Shown here one piece after another: positions 47,109-56,505 of a DNA stretch of 64,000 bases. The notes under the pieces were generated by a model. It was not told where the DNA came from and did not search any database. It saw only the letters and a program-made list of their open reading frames with translations. The translations under genes and the position numbers were made by a program. Source of the DNA: Gilliamella sp. Choc4-2 (GTDB lineage: Bacteria > Pseudomonadota > Gammaproteobacteria > Enterobacterales > Orbaceae); assembly GCF_001690355.1 (NCBI RefSeq), contig NZ_LZHG01000022.1, positions 33,101 to 97,100 on the forward strand, given 5' to 3'. Numbering within the stretch: position 1 is the first letter of the stretch; every line of letters starts with the position of its first letter.

Positions 47109-47582
47109 TCAGCCTCCATTTAATGCCTGATCGATAACGGCATACACATCTTCTTTGGTGTTACAACGCCTTAATTTATCAAGATCAACTCCTGTTTCAC
47201 TATTTTCATCATCTAAGATTTGAGTCACTTCCATTAATCCTTCCATATGCTGATCAGACGTGCTACCTGCTAATGTCACTAAGACATCAACAGGCTCAGC
47301 TTCACCATCAAAATAGACAGGATTTTTTAAAGTCACCAAAGCAAAAGCAGTACGATTTACACCGTCTTCAGGCCTTGCGTGTGGCATGGCAAAGTTTGGT
47401 GCAATAATAATGTAAGGACCCATTGTATTGACGCAGCGGATAATGGCATCGTAATAAGAAGGTTCTATTGCCTTAGAAGCAACTAACATATCCGTACCCA
47501 ATTTAACTGCTTCTTGCCAATTTGATGCCTCAGCCTTGAGTAAAATAGAGTTATTTTCAATTAATGATTCTTTTAAAGCCAT
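47109..47582 (-). CDS. ulaC: Ascorbate PTS EIIA component
   Basis: Carries phosphate from HPr to the IIB domain during ascorbate uptake. The phospho-His68 is in PNFAMPHARPEDG, the PTS EIIA type-2 signature. The 157 residues match E. coli UlaC (154). It lies between the fused IIC-IIB gene and ulaF. Confidence 0.95.
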   Translation of the reverse strand: MALKESLIENNSILLKAEASNWQEAVKLGTDMLVASKAIEPSYYDAIIRCVNTMGPYIIIAPNFAMPHARPEDGVNRTAFALVTLKNPVYFDGEAEPVDVLVTLAGSTSDQHMEGLMEVTQILDDENSETGVDLDKLRRCNTKEDVYAVIDQALNGG

Positions 47583-47606
47583 GGTGTACTCCTTAGTATT
47601 TAAAAT

Positions 47607-49373
47607 CTATTTTAAAAGCACTTGCTCAATCAGTTTTATAAGCTCATCGCCAAAGGTGTGGGGGTTTAGCATATTTTGCACACCTAATGCATGTTGACCT
47701 TCATTAACTTCGATTTCATGAATAAGATGCTTAGAAGCGACGATGATATCGACATTTGGCAAACGTGATTTGTAATCTGTTACAGCACAGGAGTCCATTT
47801 CGTTTGGAATACCTTTTTTATTTAGATAATTGGCGATTTTCATTTTCATCATCATTGATGAACCTTGCCCACTACCGCATACCGCTAAAATCCGCACTGG
47901 ACGACCTTCACTCACAGCAACTTCATCCATTTTTTCAAGTACAGCTTCGTTAATATCTTGATGTTCATCGTTAATTTCTGGTTTTTTTTGTTGTATGGAC
48001 TCTTCCTGGCGCAACTGTTTAGCAGCAAAAAACATGTAAATTAACGCAAGTGCTATCAGTACATAGATAAATAAATGAGAATAAGACAAACCTTGCAAAA
48101 TCGGTGGGAATAAAATTGCCCAATCTGCCATACCCATCCATGAATCAATTGGCGTGCTGTTTTGCGCAAAGATATTAATCACCCAAGCTGAACCAAATAC
48201 CTCTATCATTCCCATGAAAAAACATATTTTCATTACCGCTTTCCATCCACCGAAATGGTTAGCAAATACTCCGATAGTTGCATTGGAGAAGAACATCGGT
48301 ATAAATCCCGGAATAATCATAATTGGCGATTTGAAGATAAGGAGCAAGCCAATCGCTAAGAATTGCCCTAATGCCCCCCAAATAAAACCAAATACCATCG
48401 CATTTGGAGAAAAAGCGTAAATTGCCGCACAGTCAATGGCTAATACTGCGTTAGGGATCAGTTTTTCTGAAATACCTTTGAAAGCTTCAGATAATTCAGC
48501 AACAAACATGCGTACACCACCAACAATAACTTGAATTGCGACGGCAAATTTAAGCCCTGTTTCAAAGATGTAGATAGTCCAATGAGTGGAACCTGCCATT
48601 GTTTGTAAATTATCTAACCCAAAGGAAAGTAATATAATACCGAAGAAAATCGTCATTACGATTGTGGTTGCAGCAATACTATCATGAAAAATATGTAACC
48701 ATTTTGGTAATTTTAGATTATCAACTGTGTCGTTTTTATCACCTAATTTTGGTGCCACTTTAACCGCAATCCAAGAACCTAGCTGTTGCTGATGACCAAT
48801 TGAAAACCCAGCTCCACCAGTTACCGCTTCGGTTGGTTTGAACATCATATTAGAAAATATGCCCCAATAAAGTGCGGTGATAATAGCCGAATAGATGATG
48901 GTTTCCCACATGCTGTAGCCAAAAAGAAAGTAAAATAGTGCAATTAAACCGACCTGTTGGAACATAATATGACCAGTTAACATAATAGTTCGAATACCTG
49001 TCAGGCGTCGAAAAATAACTAATAAAATATTGATAGCTAAAGCGAGTAAAACTGCATAACCTACCCATGAATAGTGCTCACCCATACCATTTTCAACGGC
49101 CACCATAGAGGCATAAGTATCAATAATTGAGCCTTTAATACCATGGTATTCTGCAAGTTTAGCAATAACAGGTTTAAATGTTGAAACCAACACACCAGAT
49201 CCAACTTGCAATAGCATAAATCCAACAATGGTCTTAATTGTACCTTTTAACACTGTAGTTAGATCTTTACGTAATAAACAATAACCAAGCATCGTCACTA
49301 AGCCAAGTAACAAAGGCGCTTTTGTCATCACTTGACTATAAAAAATATAAAATACGTTATAGATTGCTTCCAT
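47607..49373 (-). CDS. ulaA: Ascorbate PTS fused EIIC-EIIB permease
   Basis: Imports L-ascorbate and phosphorylates it to L-ascorbate 6-phosphate. Residues 1-465 are the UlaA-type IIC membrane domain ([49 protein letters not shown]). A charged linker of about 30 residues leads to a UlaB-type IIB domain from about 490 to 588 with the phospho-Cys in [13 protein letters not shown]. coli has separate UlaA (465) and UlaB (101); the sum matches this 588-residue fusion. It is the first gene of the leftward operon. Confidence 0.95.
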   Translation of the reverse strand: MEAIYNVFYIFYSQVMTKAPLLLGLVTMLGYCLLRKDLTTVLKGTIKTIVGFMLLQVGSGVLVSTFKPVIAKLAEYHGIKGSIIDTYASMVAVENGMGEHYSWVGYAVLLALAINILLVIFRRLTGIRTIMLTGHIMFQQVGLIALFYFLFGYSMWETIIYSAIITALYWGIFSNMMFKPTEAVTGGAGFSIGHQQQLGSWIAVKVAPKLGDKNDTVDNLKLPKWLHIFHDSIAATTIVMTIFFGIILLSFGLDNLQTMAGSTHWTIYIFETGLKFAVAIQVIVGGVRMFVAELSEAFKGISEKLIPNAVLAIDCAAIYAFSPNAMVFGFIWGALGQFLAIGLLLIFKSPIMIIPGFIPMFFSNATIGVFANHFGGWKAVMKICFFMGMIEVFGSAWVINIFAQNSTPIDSWMGMADWAILFPPILQGLSYSHLFIYVLIALALIYMFFAAKQLRQEESIQQKKPEINDEHQDINEAVLEKMDEVAVSEGRPVRILAVCGSGQGSSMMMKMKIANYLNKKGIPNEMDSCAVTDYKSRLPNVDIIVASKHLIHEIEVNEGQHALGVQNMLNPHTFGDELIKLIEQVLLK

Positions 49374-49591
49374 ATGTTCCTCTCATCAGTTATTGACATT
49401 TCTTATTGTCCTTACAACACTACATTTTGATATTGCGTTTTAGCTAAATGCCTCTCATCAAAATACTTACAACCTGCAAAGTGAATGAATGGAAACGCTG
49501 ATCACTTTAATGTTATTCGTAATGACTTATTAGATAGCACTTACTATATTCTACAATCAAAACAAATCACTCAATGATTATTTATGATTAC

Positions 49592-49607
49592 TTTGATAAA
49601 GATCACT
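49592..49607. promoter_or_regulatory. CRP site, imperfect
   Basis: TTTGATAAAGATCACT matches TGTGA-N6-TCACA at 8 of 10 positions. Its centre is 41 bases from the perfect site to the right, about four helical turns, so both lie on the same DNA face. Confidence 0.55.
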
Positions 49608-49632
49608 TTTCTATGATAACCATTATAATATC

Positions 49633-49648
49633 TGTGACAGTCATCACA
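49633..49648. promoter_or_regulatory. CRP site, perfect half-sites
   Basis: TGTGACAGTCATCACA has both ideal half-sites TGTGA and TCACA six bases apart. It is about 260 bases upstream of ulaA and 151 upstream of ulaR. E. coli ula is known to need CRP, which fits. Confidence 0.85.
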
Positions 49649-49798
49649 ATTTATAAAAAATTACAAGAAAAAAATAAAAATAAGCATTATTATCAACATA
49701 TTAAATAATTAATCATTAATAAATTAAATTATAATAATTGACAACAACATAAATAAAAATTACGATAAAATAATCAAATTTAATCATAAAATATAAAA

Positions 49799-50560
49799 AT
49801 GAACGAAATTACACGGCATAACGAAATAGTAGCGTTGGTAAACGAAAAAGGTATGGTTAAAGTGACTGAGTTGATCGCAAACTTTGCTATATCGCCAGCA
49901 ACAGCAAGGCGAGATATTACTAAGCTTGATCAGGAAGGGCGAGTTAAAAAAGTTCGTAATGGCGTTATGCGATTAGAAGAAGTAAAACCAATCTGGGCAC
50001 CGATTGACAACAACAATACCGATCATTATCACGAAAAAGCACGTATTGCAATTCGTGCTGCACAGTTATGCAACAGTGATGAAAATATTGTTATAAATTG
50101 TGGATCGACAGCTTTTTTACTAGGGCGTGAACTGTGTGGGAAAGATGTTTCAATTATTACTAATTATTTTCCATTAGCTTGTTATTTAATTGAGCATGAT
50201 CATGAAAATGTCATCATTATGGGTGGATTATATAACAAAACACAAAATATTATTCTTAACCCTATTGCTAACATAACCGATTCTTATGCTGGCAAGTGGA
50301 TGTTTACTAGTGGTAAAACATTAACACCAACTGGTCTTTATAAAAACGAAATTCTAGGTGCTATAGCTGAACAACAAATATTGGAAAAAACTGAAAAATT
50401 AGTTGTGGTCGTTGATAGCTCAAAAATTGATACTAAGGCCAATTCTGGCATGCTTTTTTGCCCAGTAAATAAAATTGATATTTTGATTACTGGAAAACAA
50501 GCCAATAAGGACGTAATTGAATGCATTAAGGAGCAAGGCGTTGAAGTTATTTTAGTTTAA
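49799..50560 (+). CDS. ulaR: Ascorbate utilisation repressor UlaR
   Basis: DeoR-family repressor; in E. coli it leaves its operators when it binds L-ascorbate 6-phosphate. The N-terminal winged helix-turn-helix (VTELIANFAISPATARRDITKLDQEGRVKKVRNG) is followed by a sugar-phosphate-isomerase-like sensor domain with NCGSTAFLLGRELCGK, IITNYFPLA and VVDSSKI. 253 residues, E. coli 251. It is divergent from the ula operon and starts the ulaR-ulaG unit. Confidence 0.95.
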   Translation: MNEITRHNEIVALVNEKGMVKVTELIANFAISPATARRDITKLDQEGRVKKVRNGVMRLEEVKPIWAPIDNNNTDHYHEKARIAIRAAQLCNSDENIVINCGSTAFLLGRELCGKDVSIITNYFPLACYLIEHDHENVIIMGGLYNKTQNIILNPIANITDSYAGKWMFTSGKTLTPTGLYKNEILGAIAEQQILEKTEKLVVVVDSSKIDTKANSGMLFCPVNKIDILITGKQANKDVIECIKEQGVEVILV

Positions 50561-50586
50561 CTATTAAATTGTAAAAGGAACAGAGT

Positions 50587-51654
50587 ATGAGTAAAGTAAA
50601 TGAAATTACCCGTGAATCGTGGATATTAAATACATTTCCTGAGTGGGGAACTTGGCTTAATGAGGAGATTGAAGCTACAGAGGTTAAACCCAATACATTT
50701 ACTATGTGGTGGCTTGCTTGTACAGGTATTTGGTTGAAATCAGCAGGTAATACCAATATATCTGTTGATTTTTGGTGTGGTACTGGTAAAAAAACTCACG
50801 CAAACCCATTAATGAACAAGCAACACCAAATGATGCGAATGGGTGGAGTCCGTGAATTGCAGCCTAACTTAAGAACCAGTCCATTTGTTCTTGATCCTTT
50901 TGCAATAAAAAAAATTGATGCAGTGATGGCAACGCATGATCATGCCGATCATATTGATGTAAATGTTGCTGCTGCGGTTATTCAAAACTGTTCACCCAAA
51001 GTAAAATTTATTGGTCCAAAAGCTTGTGTGGAATTATGGAAAAGCTGGGGCGTACCTGAAGAACGTTGTATTGTTGCTAAAGTGGGAGAAACAATTGAGG
51101 TAGGTGATATTACAATTCGAGTATTAGACTCTTTTGATAGAACATCGTTGGTGACTTTGCCAAAAGGCGTATCATCAACCGATAAATCTATTTTAGATGG
51201 TATGAATGATAGAGCGGTAAATTACCTATTTGAAACATCAGGCGGTTCACTGTATCACTCTGGTGATTCCCACTATTCTAACTATTATGCCAAACATGGG
51301 AATGATTACAAAATTGATGTAGCACTGCTGTCTTATGGCGAAAATCCTCGTGGCGTGACCGATAAAATGACATCGGCCGATATTTTGCGAGCAGCTGAAT
51401 CTCTTAATACTCAAGTTGTGATCCCTTTCCACCATGATATTTGGGCAAACTTCCAAAGCGATCCTCGTGAAATTGAAGTTTTATGGAAAATGAAAAAAGA
51501 TCGTCTTGATTATAAATTTACACCTTTCTTTTGGCAAGTTGGTGGTAAATATACTTACCCAACCGATAAGAATAAAATGCATTATCAACATTATCGTGGC
51601 TTTAGAGATATTTTTATCGATGAACCAGAGTTGCCGTATCGCTCATTCTTATAA
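50587..51654 (+). CDS. ulaG: L-ascorbate-6-phosphate lactonase
   Basis: Metallo-beta-lactamase-fold enzyme that opens L-ascorbate 6-phosphate to 3-keto-L-gulonate 6-phosphate. The metal motif HxHxDH is [11 protein letters not shown] near residue 118. [14 protein letters not shown] supplies another Asp, and IPFHHDIW a late His. 355 residues, E. coli 354. It follows ulaR by 26 bases with a GGAA ribosome-binding site. Confidence 0.96.
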   Translation: MSKVNEITRESWILNTFPEWGTWLNEEIEATEVKPNTFTMWWLACTGIWLKSAGNTNISVDFWCGTGKKTHANPLMNKQHQMMRMGGVRELQPNLRTSPFVLDPFAIKKIDAVMATHDHADHIDVNVAAAVIQNCSPKVKFIGPKACVELWKSWGVPEERCIVAKVGETIEVGDITIRVLDSFDRTSLVTLPKGVSSTDKSILDGMNDRAVNYLFETSGGSLYHSGDSHYSNYYAKHGNDYKIDVALLSYGENPRGVTDKMTSADILRAAESLNTQVVIPFHHDIWANFQSDPREIEVLWKMKKDRLDYKFTPFFWQVGGKYTYPTDKNKMHYQHYRGFRDIFIDEPELPYRSFL

Positions 51655-51680
51655 TCGGCGAATTTAGCTATTAGACTTTA

Positions 51681-51722
51681 ACGTGTGGACGGATTCAAAT
51701 GATAATTTTATCATCCACACGT
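51681..51722. repeat. Inverted repeat between ulaG and recG
   Basis: Arms ACGTGTGGA (51681-51689) and TCCACACGT (51714-51722) enclose a second AT-rich dyad, ATGATAATTTTATCAT. The nested structure sits between two convergent genes and may end transcription from either side, although no clean T-run follows. Confidence 0.6.
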
Positions 51723-51744
51723 CAATCTAACTTAACATTATTAA

Positions 51745-53838
51745 TCAAGCATTAATATACTTTTCACGATTTGGAAGCCAACAATCAACTAATTGCGCTG
51801 CGCTTTGTGGGTGATTTGTTTGGATATCATAAGAGGCTTGTTGTACTTCACTAATCAAATGTTGATCACGAATTAGATCAACAACTTTAAAATTAGCCAC
51901 TCCCATTTGCCTAGTACCTAAAATTTCGCCACCACCACGAAGTTCAAGATCTTTTTGGGCAATAACAAATCCATCTGTACTTTCACGCATTACCTTCATG
52001 CGTGCTTGGGCAACTTTGCTTAAAGGCGCTTGATACATAAGCACACAATGCGATACCGCCGTTCCACGCCCTACTCGCCCTCGCAATTGATGTAATTGAG
52101 CTAAGCCTAATCGTTCTGCATTTTCGATAATCATTAAACTCGCATTAGGCACATCAACACCGACTTCAATAACCGTTGTAGCAACAAGTAGTTGAATCAT
52201 TCCAGCTTTAAAGTCTTGCATGACTGATTGTTTTAAATCTGATTTCATTTTGCCGTGTACTAAAGCAATATTAAGATGTGGCAATCTTTGTTGTAATTCT
52301 TCTACAAGTATTTCAGCAGCTTGGGCATCAAGCATTTCAGATTCTTCAACTAATGTACAAACCCAATAAACTTGGCGGTTATCAAGGCAAGCTTGGTTGA
52401 CACGTTCAATAATTTCATCACGACGAGTATTAGGTATGACAACTGTAGTAATGGGCGTTCGCCCAGGCGGTAATTCATCAATGATAGAAACATCTAAATC
52501 TGCATATACTGTCATGGCTAGTGTTCGAGGAATCGGCGTTGCAGTCATAATTAATTGGTGTGGATGAAAGTTATTTTTAATACCTTTTTCCCAAAGAGTT
52601 AAACGTTGGTTTACACCGAAGCGATGCTGTTCATCAATAATGACTAATCCTAACGAAGCAAACTCAACTTTATCCACAAACACTGCATGCGTACCAATTA
52701 ACATGGTGATTTCACCATTTTTAATACGTTCATAACGAAGCTGCTTATTTTTAGCGGTTAATCGACCAGATAACCATTCAAGGCTAATCCCTAACGGCGT
52801 AAACCAATTATTGAAATTGTTATAGTGCTGTTCAGCTAATATTTCGGTCGGCGCCATTAACACCACTTGATTACCGTTTTCAATCGCATTTAATGCAGCT
52901 AAAGCAGCAACTAACGTTTTACCAGAACCTACATCACCTTGAATTAATCGCATCATGGGCACTGCTTTGGTCATATCTTGATAGATATCTTGCACAACGC
53001 GTTGCTGAGCACGAGTTGGCGTAAAAGGTAATGAGGATAAAAATGGCTTAATTAAGCGCTGGCTTGGATAAAATGGATGCGATCGCTGGTTTTGGTTATG
53101 TTTTTTTATCATCAACATACTTAAATGGTAAGCAATTAACTCTTCAAAAATAAAACGTTTAATCGCAGGATGTTCACCCGATTCTAACAGTTTAATCTCA
53201 GTATCAATTGGTGGATTGTGGATAATATTTAGTGAGTCATATGCACTTAAATAACGACTTGCCAGCTTTTCTGGCAAAATCTCCTCAGGAAGATTACGTT
53301 TAAGTAATAGTAAAGCTGATTGAATTAATTTACGAATGACATTCTGAGTCAATCCATAGGTTGTGGAATAAATAGGTGTAAAACGTTCTTGGTTATCCTC
53401 CAAATTAACCGTTTTTTCTTGAAGGTTTGTCTTTATTTTAAATTGGGGATGAATAATTTCGGGATACGTTTTTCCGTTTTTAACCTCACCGTAAGCCGTG
53501 ATCCATTTTCCCGGAACTAAGCTTGCTTTCATTCCAGCATTAAAATGCATGAATCTTAATATCGCAATACCTGAGTCGTCTTGAATATGACAGATTAACA
53601 TTTGTCGGCGTCTAAAAATTACTTCACTTTTTATAATCCGCCCTTCTATAGTGGTGTATTCACCTATAGAAACATCTCCAATGGCACATGAAGAAGTACG
53701 ATCCTCATAACGTAGAGGAAAATGCAATAATAAATCTTGAACTGTGTATATGCCCAGTGTATGGAATTTTTTTTCTAGATTACTCCCAATACCCGTTAAT
53801 TGTATCAATGGCAGTTGACTAAAAAATCGGCTCATCAT
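51745..53838 (-). CDS. recG: ATP-dependent DNA helicase RecG
   Basis: Junction-specific helicase that reverses stalled forks and processes R-loops. The N-terminal wedge OB domain follows a LTGIGSNLEKKFHTLGIYTVQDLLLHFPLRYEDR opening. Walker A is GDVGSGKT, the DExH box is IIDEQHRFG, motif III MTATPIPRT, and the late TRG-type region has QLRGRVGRG. 697 residues, E. coli 693. Its ATG overlaps the spoT stop by 4 bases (ATGA). In E. coli trmH lies between spoT and recG; it is absent here. Confidence 0.96.
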   Translation of the reverse strand: MMSRFFSQLPLIQLTGIGSNLEKKFHTLGIYTVQDLLLHFPLRYEDRTSSCAIGDVSIGEYTTIEGRIIKSEVIFRRRQMLICHIQDDSGIAILRFMHFNAGMKASLVPGKWITAYGEVKNGKTYPEIIHPQFKIKTNLQEKTVNLEDNQERFTPIYSTTYGLTQNVIRKLIQSALLLLKRNLPEEILPEKLASRYLSAYDSLNIIHNPPIDTEIKLLESGEHPAIKRFIFEELIAYHLSMLMIKKHNQNQRSHPFYPSQRLIKPFLSSLPFTPTRAQQRVVQDIYQDMTKAVPMMRLIQGDVGSGKTLVAALAALNAIENGNQVVLMAPTEILAEQHYNNFNNWFTPLGISLEWLSGRLTAKNKQLRYERIKNGEITMLIGTHAVFVDKVEFASLGLVIIDEQHRFGVNQRLTLWEKGIKNNFHPHQLIMTATPIPRTLAMTVYADLDVSIIDELPPGRTPITTVVIPNTRRDEIIERVNQACLDNRQVYWVCTLVEESEMLDAQAAEILVEELQQRLPHLNIALVHGKMKSDLKQSVMQDFKAGMIQLLVATTVIEVGVDVPNASLMIIENAERLGLAQLHQLRGRVGRGTAVSHCVLMYQAPLSKVAQARMKVMRESTDGFVIAQKDLELRGGGEILGTRQMGVANFKVVDLIRDQHLISEVQQASYDIQTNHPQSAAQLVDCWLPNREKYINA

Positions 53839-55949
53839 CGCTGATTAACATTACGAGTGACACTAACAACATCTTGCTGAAATGAGATTTTCCGCATTAA
53901 ATCATTAAGTTTTTGTGTATTCTTAACTTCAATTTGAAGGATAATCGTGTAAATTTGCCTATCTTTTTCTTCAGTATTAAGCCATTGTATATGTGCTTGC
54001 TCATCATTAATGATAGAAAGAATATGTCCAAGTGATCCTTGATTATTGGTAATATCCACCCAAATTTCAGCGACAAATAGCTGTGTAATATCTAGCGCCC
54101 ATCTTGTTAAAATATATTGTTCGGGGTTGTTTTGATAACCAGAAACATTTCGGCAAGATTCATGATGCACTGTTAATCCTTTTTCTGGGCTAACCAACCC
54201 AACAATAGGATCATTAGGAATTGGATGACAACATTTTGAAAAGGTCACTAAAACACCTTCACTACCAGTGATAACAAGTGTTTTATTTGTCTCAGACAAA
54301 TCTTGAAATAATTCTTCGTGTACTATTCCTTTAGCAATAAAATGGCTCATGATATTTCCAAGCCCAATTTCCGCTAACACATCATCAAAAGATTGCAATT
54401 TTGTTAACTCAATAATCTTATTTTTCTGTTTTATAGAAAGCGCATTAATACCACCAGATCTAAGCAAGGATAGGTTTAGCAATCGTCGACCTAATTCAAT
54501 TGCATCTTCACGTTTTAATGTTTTTAACGCTTGACGAATGCGCGATCGAGCTTTAGCACTAACTACAAAATTTAACCAGTTAGCATTAGGTCTACTCTCT
54601 TGAGAAGTAATAATTTCAACCGTTTGCCCGTTACTTAAGGGTTGTGAAAGAGGATATGGCTTACGATCCACAATTGCACCAATACATTGATATCCAATAT
54701 CTGAATGGACTGCATAAGCTAAATCAACTGCAGTCGCTCCTTCTGGTAACTGCACTATACGACCTTTTGGTGTAAAAACATAAATCTCTTTAGGAAATAA
54801 ATCTGATTTTACGTTTTCTATAAACTCAAATGAATTACCTACACTTTGTTGCAATTCAAGTAAGCTTTGCATCCAACGTTGAGCTTTAATTTGTGCTGTT
54901 GTATTATTGAGCGCATTGTTTTCATGATAAACCCAATGCGCAGCTACTCCCATTTCAGCCATTTGATCCATATCTTCAGTACGGATCTGAACCTCAACTG
55001 GTGTGCCATGTGGACCAATTAATGAAGAATGTAATGATTGATAACCATTCGCTTTTGGAATAGCAATATAGTCTTTAAAACGATTAAGGCGTGGTTTATA
55101 AAGATTATGCACAAGGCCAAGTGCACGGTAACAAGCATCAATATCTTTCACCAAAATTCTAAAAATATAAATATCCATAATTGAATGAAAATGCTGCTCG
55201 CGCATTTGCATTTTCTGATAAATCACATAAATATTTTTTTCTAATCCTTCAACTTCTGCATCAATGTGGGCTTCTAATAATCGACTTCTGATCTCAGATA
55301 AGATCTGCTGAATAAGTTCTTTTCTTGTTCCTCGAGCGGACTTGATAACTTTTTCGATGACTTTTGCTCGGTTTGGATGCATAGCTGTAAAGCCTAAAAC
55401 TTCGAGCTCTGTTTTGATATGATGAATACCGAGACGATGTGCTAGTGGTGCATAAATTTCTAGCGTTTCTTTTGCAATCCGACGCCGCTTATCAGGCCTT
55501 AACGCAGCAAGAGTTCTCATGTTGTGCGTACGGTCAGCAAGTTTAATCAAAATAACCCTAACATCTTCAGCCATTGCAAGCATCATTTTCCGAAAATTTT
55601 CGGCTTGTGCTTCTTGTCTATTACGAAACTTTAATTTATCAAGCTTAGATACACCCTCAACGAGAATGGCAATATGTTTACCAAAATGATTGGTGATATC
55701 TTGAAAAGTTACTGTTGTATCTTCTATGGTATCATGCAAAAGTGCAGCGATAATTGTATCACAATCAAGCCGCATCTCGGCCAATATTGCTGCAACTGCA
55801 ATGGGATGAGTTATATATGATTCACCACTACTTCGGAATTGCCCTTGATGAGCTTTCTTAGCAAAAAGATAAGCACCTTGTATAATCTCAACTTGTTTAG
55901 GAGGAAGATACGACGTAATGATTTCTTTTAAGCTATCAAAATATTGCAT
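53835..55949 (-). CDS. spoT: Bifunctional (p)ppGpp hydrolase/synthetase SpoT
   Basis: Hydrolyses and weakly makes the alarmone (p)ppGpp. The N-terminal HD hydrolase has HPIAVAAILAEM, LLHDTIED and KLADRTHNMRTL. The synthetase domain has FHSIMDIYIFRI, YKPRLNRFKDYIAIPKANGYQSLHSS and VEVQIRTEDMD. TGS, zinc-finger (FSKCCHPIPNDPIVG) and ACT domains follow. I chose the ATG at 55949, with AGGA 7 bases before it, over the TTG 6 bases earlier. 704 residues, E. coli 702. Confidence 0.97.
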   Translation of the reverse strand: MQYFDSLKEIITSYLPPKQVEIIQGAYLFAKKAHQGQFRSSGESYITHPIAVAAILAEMRLDCDTIIAALLHDTIEDTTVTFQDITNHFGKHIAILVEGVSKLDKLKFRNRQEAQAENFRKMMLAMAEDVRVILIKLADRTHNMRTLAALRPDKRRRIAKETLEIYAPLAHRLGIHHIKTELEVLGFTAMHPNRAKVIEKVIKSARGTRKELIQQILSEIRSRLLEAHIDAEVEGLEKNIYVIYQKMQMREQHFHSIMDIYIFRILVKDIDACYRALGLVHNLYKPRLNRFKDYIAIPKANGYQSLHSSLIGPHGTPVEVQIRTEDMDQMAEMGVAAHWVYHENNALNNTTAQIKAQRWMQSLLELQQSVGNSFEFIENVKSDLFPKEIYVFTPKGRIVQLPEGATAVDLAYAVHSDIGYQCIGAIVDRKPYPLSQPLSNGQTVEIITSQESRPNANWLNFVVSAKARSRIRQALKTLKREDAIELGRRLLNLSLLRSGGINALSIKQKNKIIELTKLQSFDDVLAEIGLGNIMSHFIAKGIVHEELFQDLSETNKTLVITGSEGVLVTFSKCCHPIPNDPIVGLVSPEKGLTVHHESCRNVSGYQNNPEQYILTRWALDITQLFVAEIWVDITNNQGSLGHILSIINDEQAHIQWLNTEEKDRQIYTIILQIEVKNTQKLNDLMRKISFQQDVVSVTRNVNQR

Positions 55950-55967
55950 AGGCAATTCCTGTTAAGC

Positions 55968-56258
55968 TTATTCGTACGATGGCGTATTTTCAAGGAGAAT
56001 CGATTCATGCAGAGTAGAAAGTACTTCTGCCTCTTCTTCTTGGCGTGTTTGAAAATCAGCAGTATCAAGAATATTTTTATTTACAAGACCATCTTCAATT
56101 TCACGCAAAGCAACAACAGTTTCTTTGTCGTTTTCTTCGGGAATTAGTGGTGATTTATTTTCGACTTGTAATTGGCGAGCACGCCTTGCTGCAACTAAAA
56201 CGAGATCAAAGCGATTACCTATTTTTTCTACTGCATCTTGGACAGTTACACGAGCCAT
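55968..56258 (-). CDS. rpoZ: RNA polymerase subunit omega
   Basis: Smallest core RNA polymerase subunit; it helps beta-prime assembly and forms one ppGpp site. [31 protein letters not shown] and VVALREIE are conserved. 96 residues, E. coli 91. It lies 18 bases upstream of the spoT start as in E. coli (rpoZ-spoT). Confidence 0.97.
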   Translation of the reverse strand: MARVTVQDAVEKIGNRFDLVLVAARRARQLQVENKSPLIPEENDKETVVALREIEDGLVNKNILDTADFQTRQEEEAEVLSTLHESILLENTPSYE

Positions 56259-56505
56259 TTTTACCTCTGATGATTTTACTTGTTTGCTTAATTTAAAAGA
56301 TCTATTATTTTACTTAAATTTGTAGGGAATTGTCTATATTAATATCTTACTATTATTAAAATAGAAAAGTTCTCAAAAAAACAAAAAGCTATTTTTTGTA
56401 AAATATTTATTAATAACATTGAATCTAATGTTAATTTTTATACATTTTCTGTTGAGGAGACAGGTTGCTTACTCCTTAATTTATTAAAAATAAATATAAT
56501 GCAGA

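Larger units (their letters stand above)
49374..49798. other. Divergent regulatory region ulaA / ulaR
   Basis: 425 bases between the two outward-facing ula transcripts. It holds two CRP-type sites (separate entries) and no ORF. UlaR operators are expected here but I cannot assign them by eye. Confidence 0.7.
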
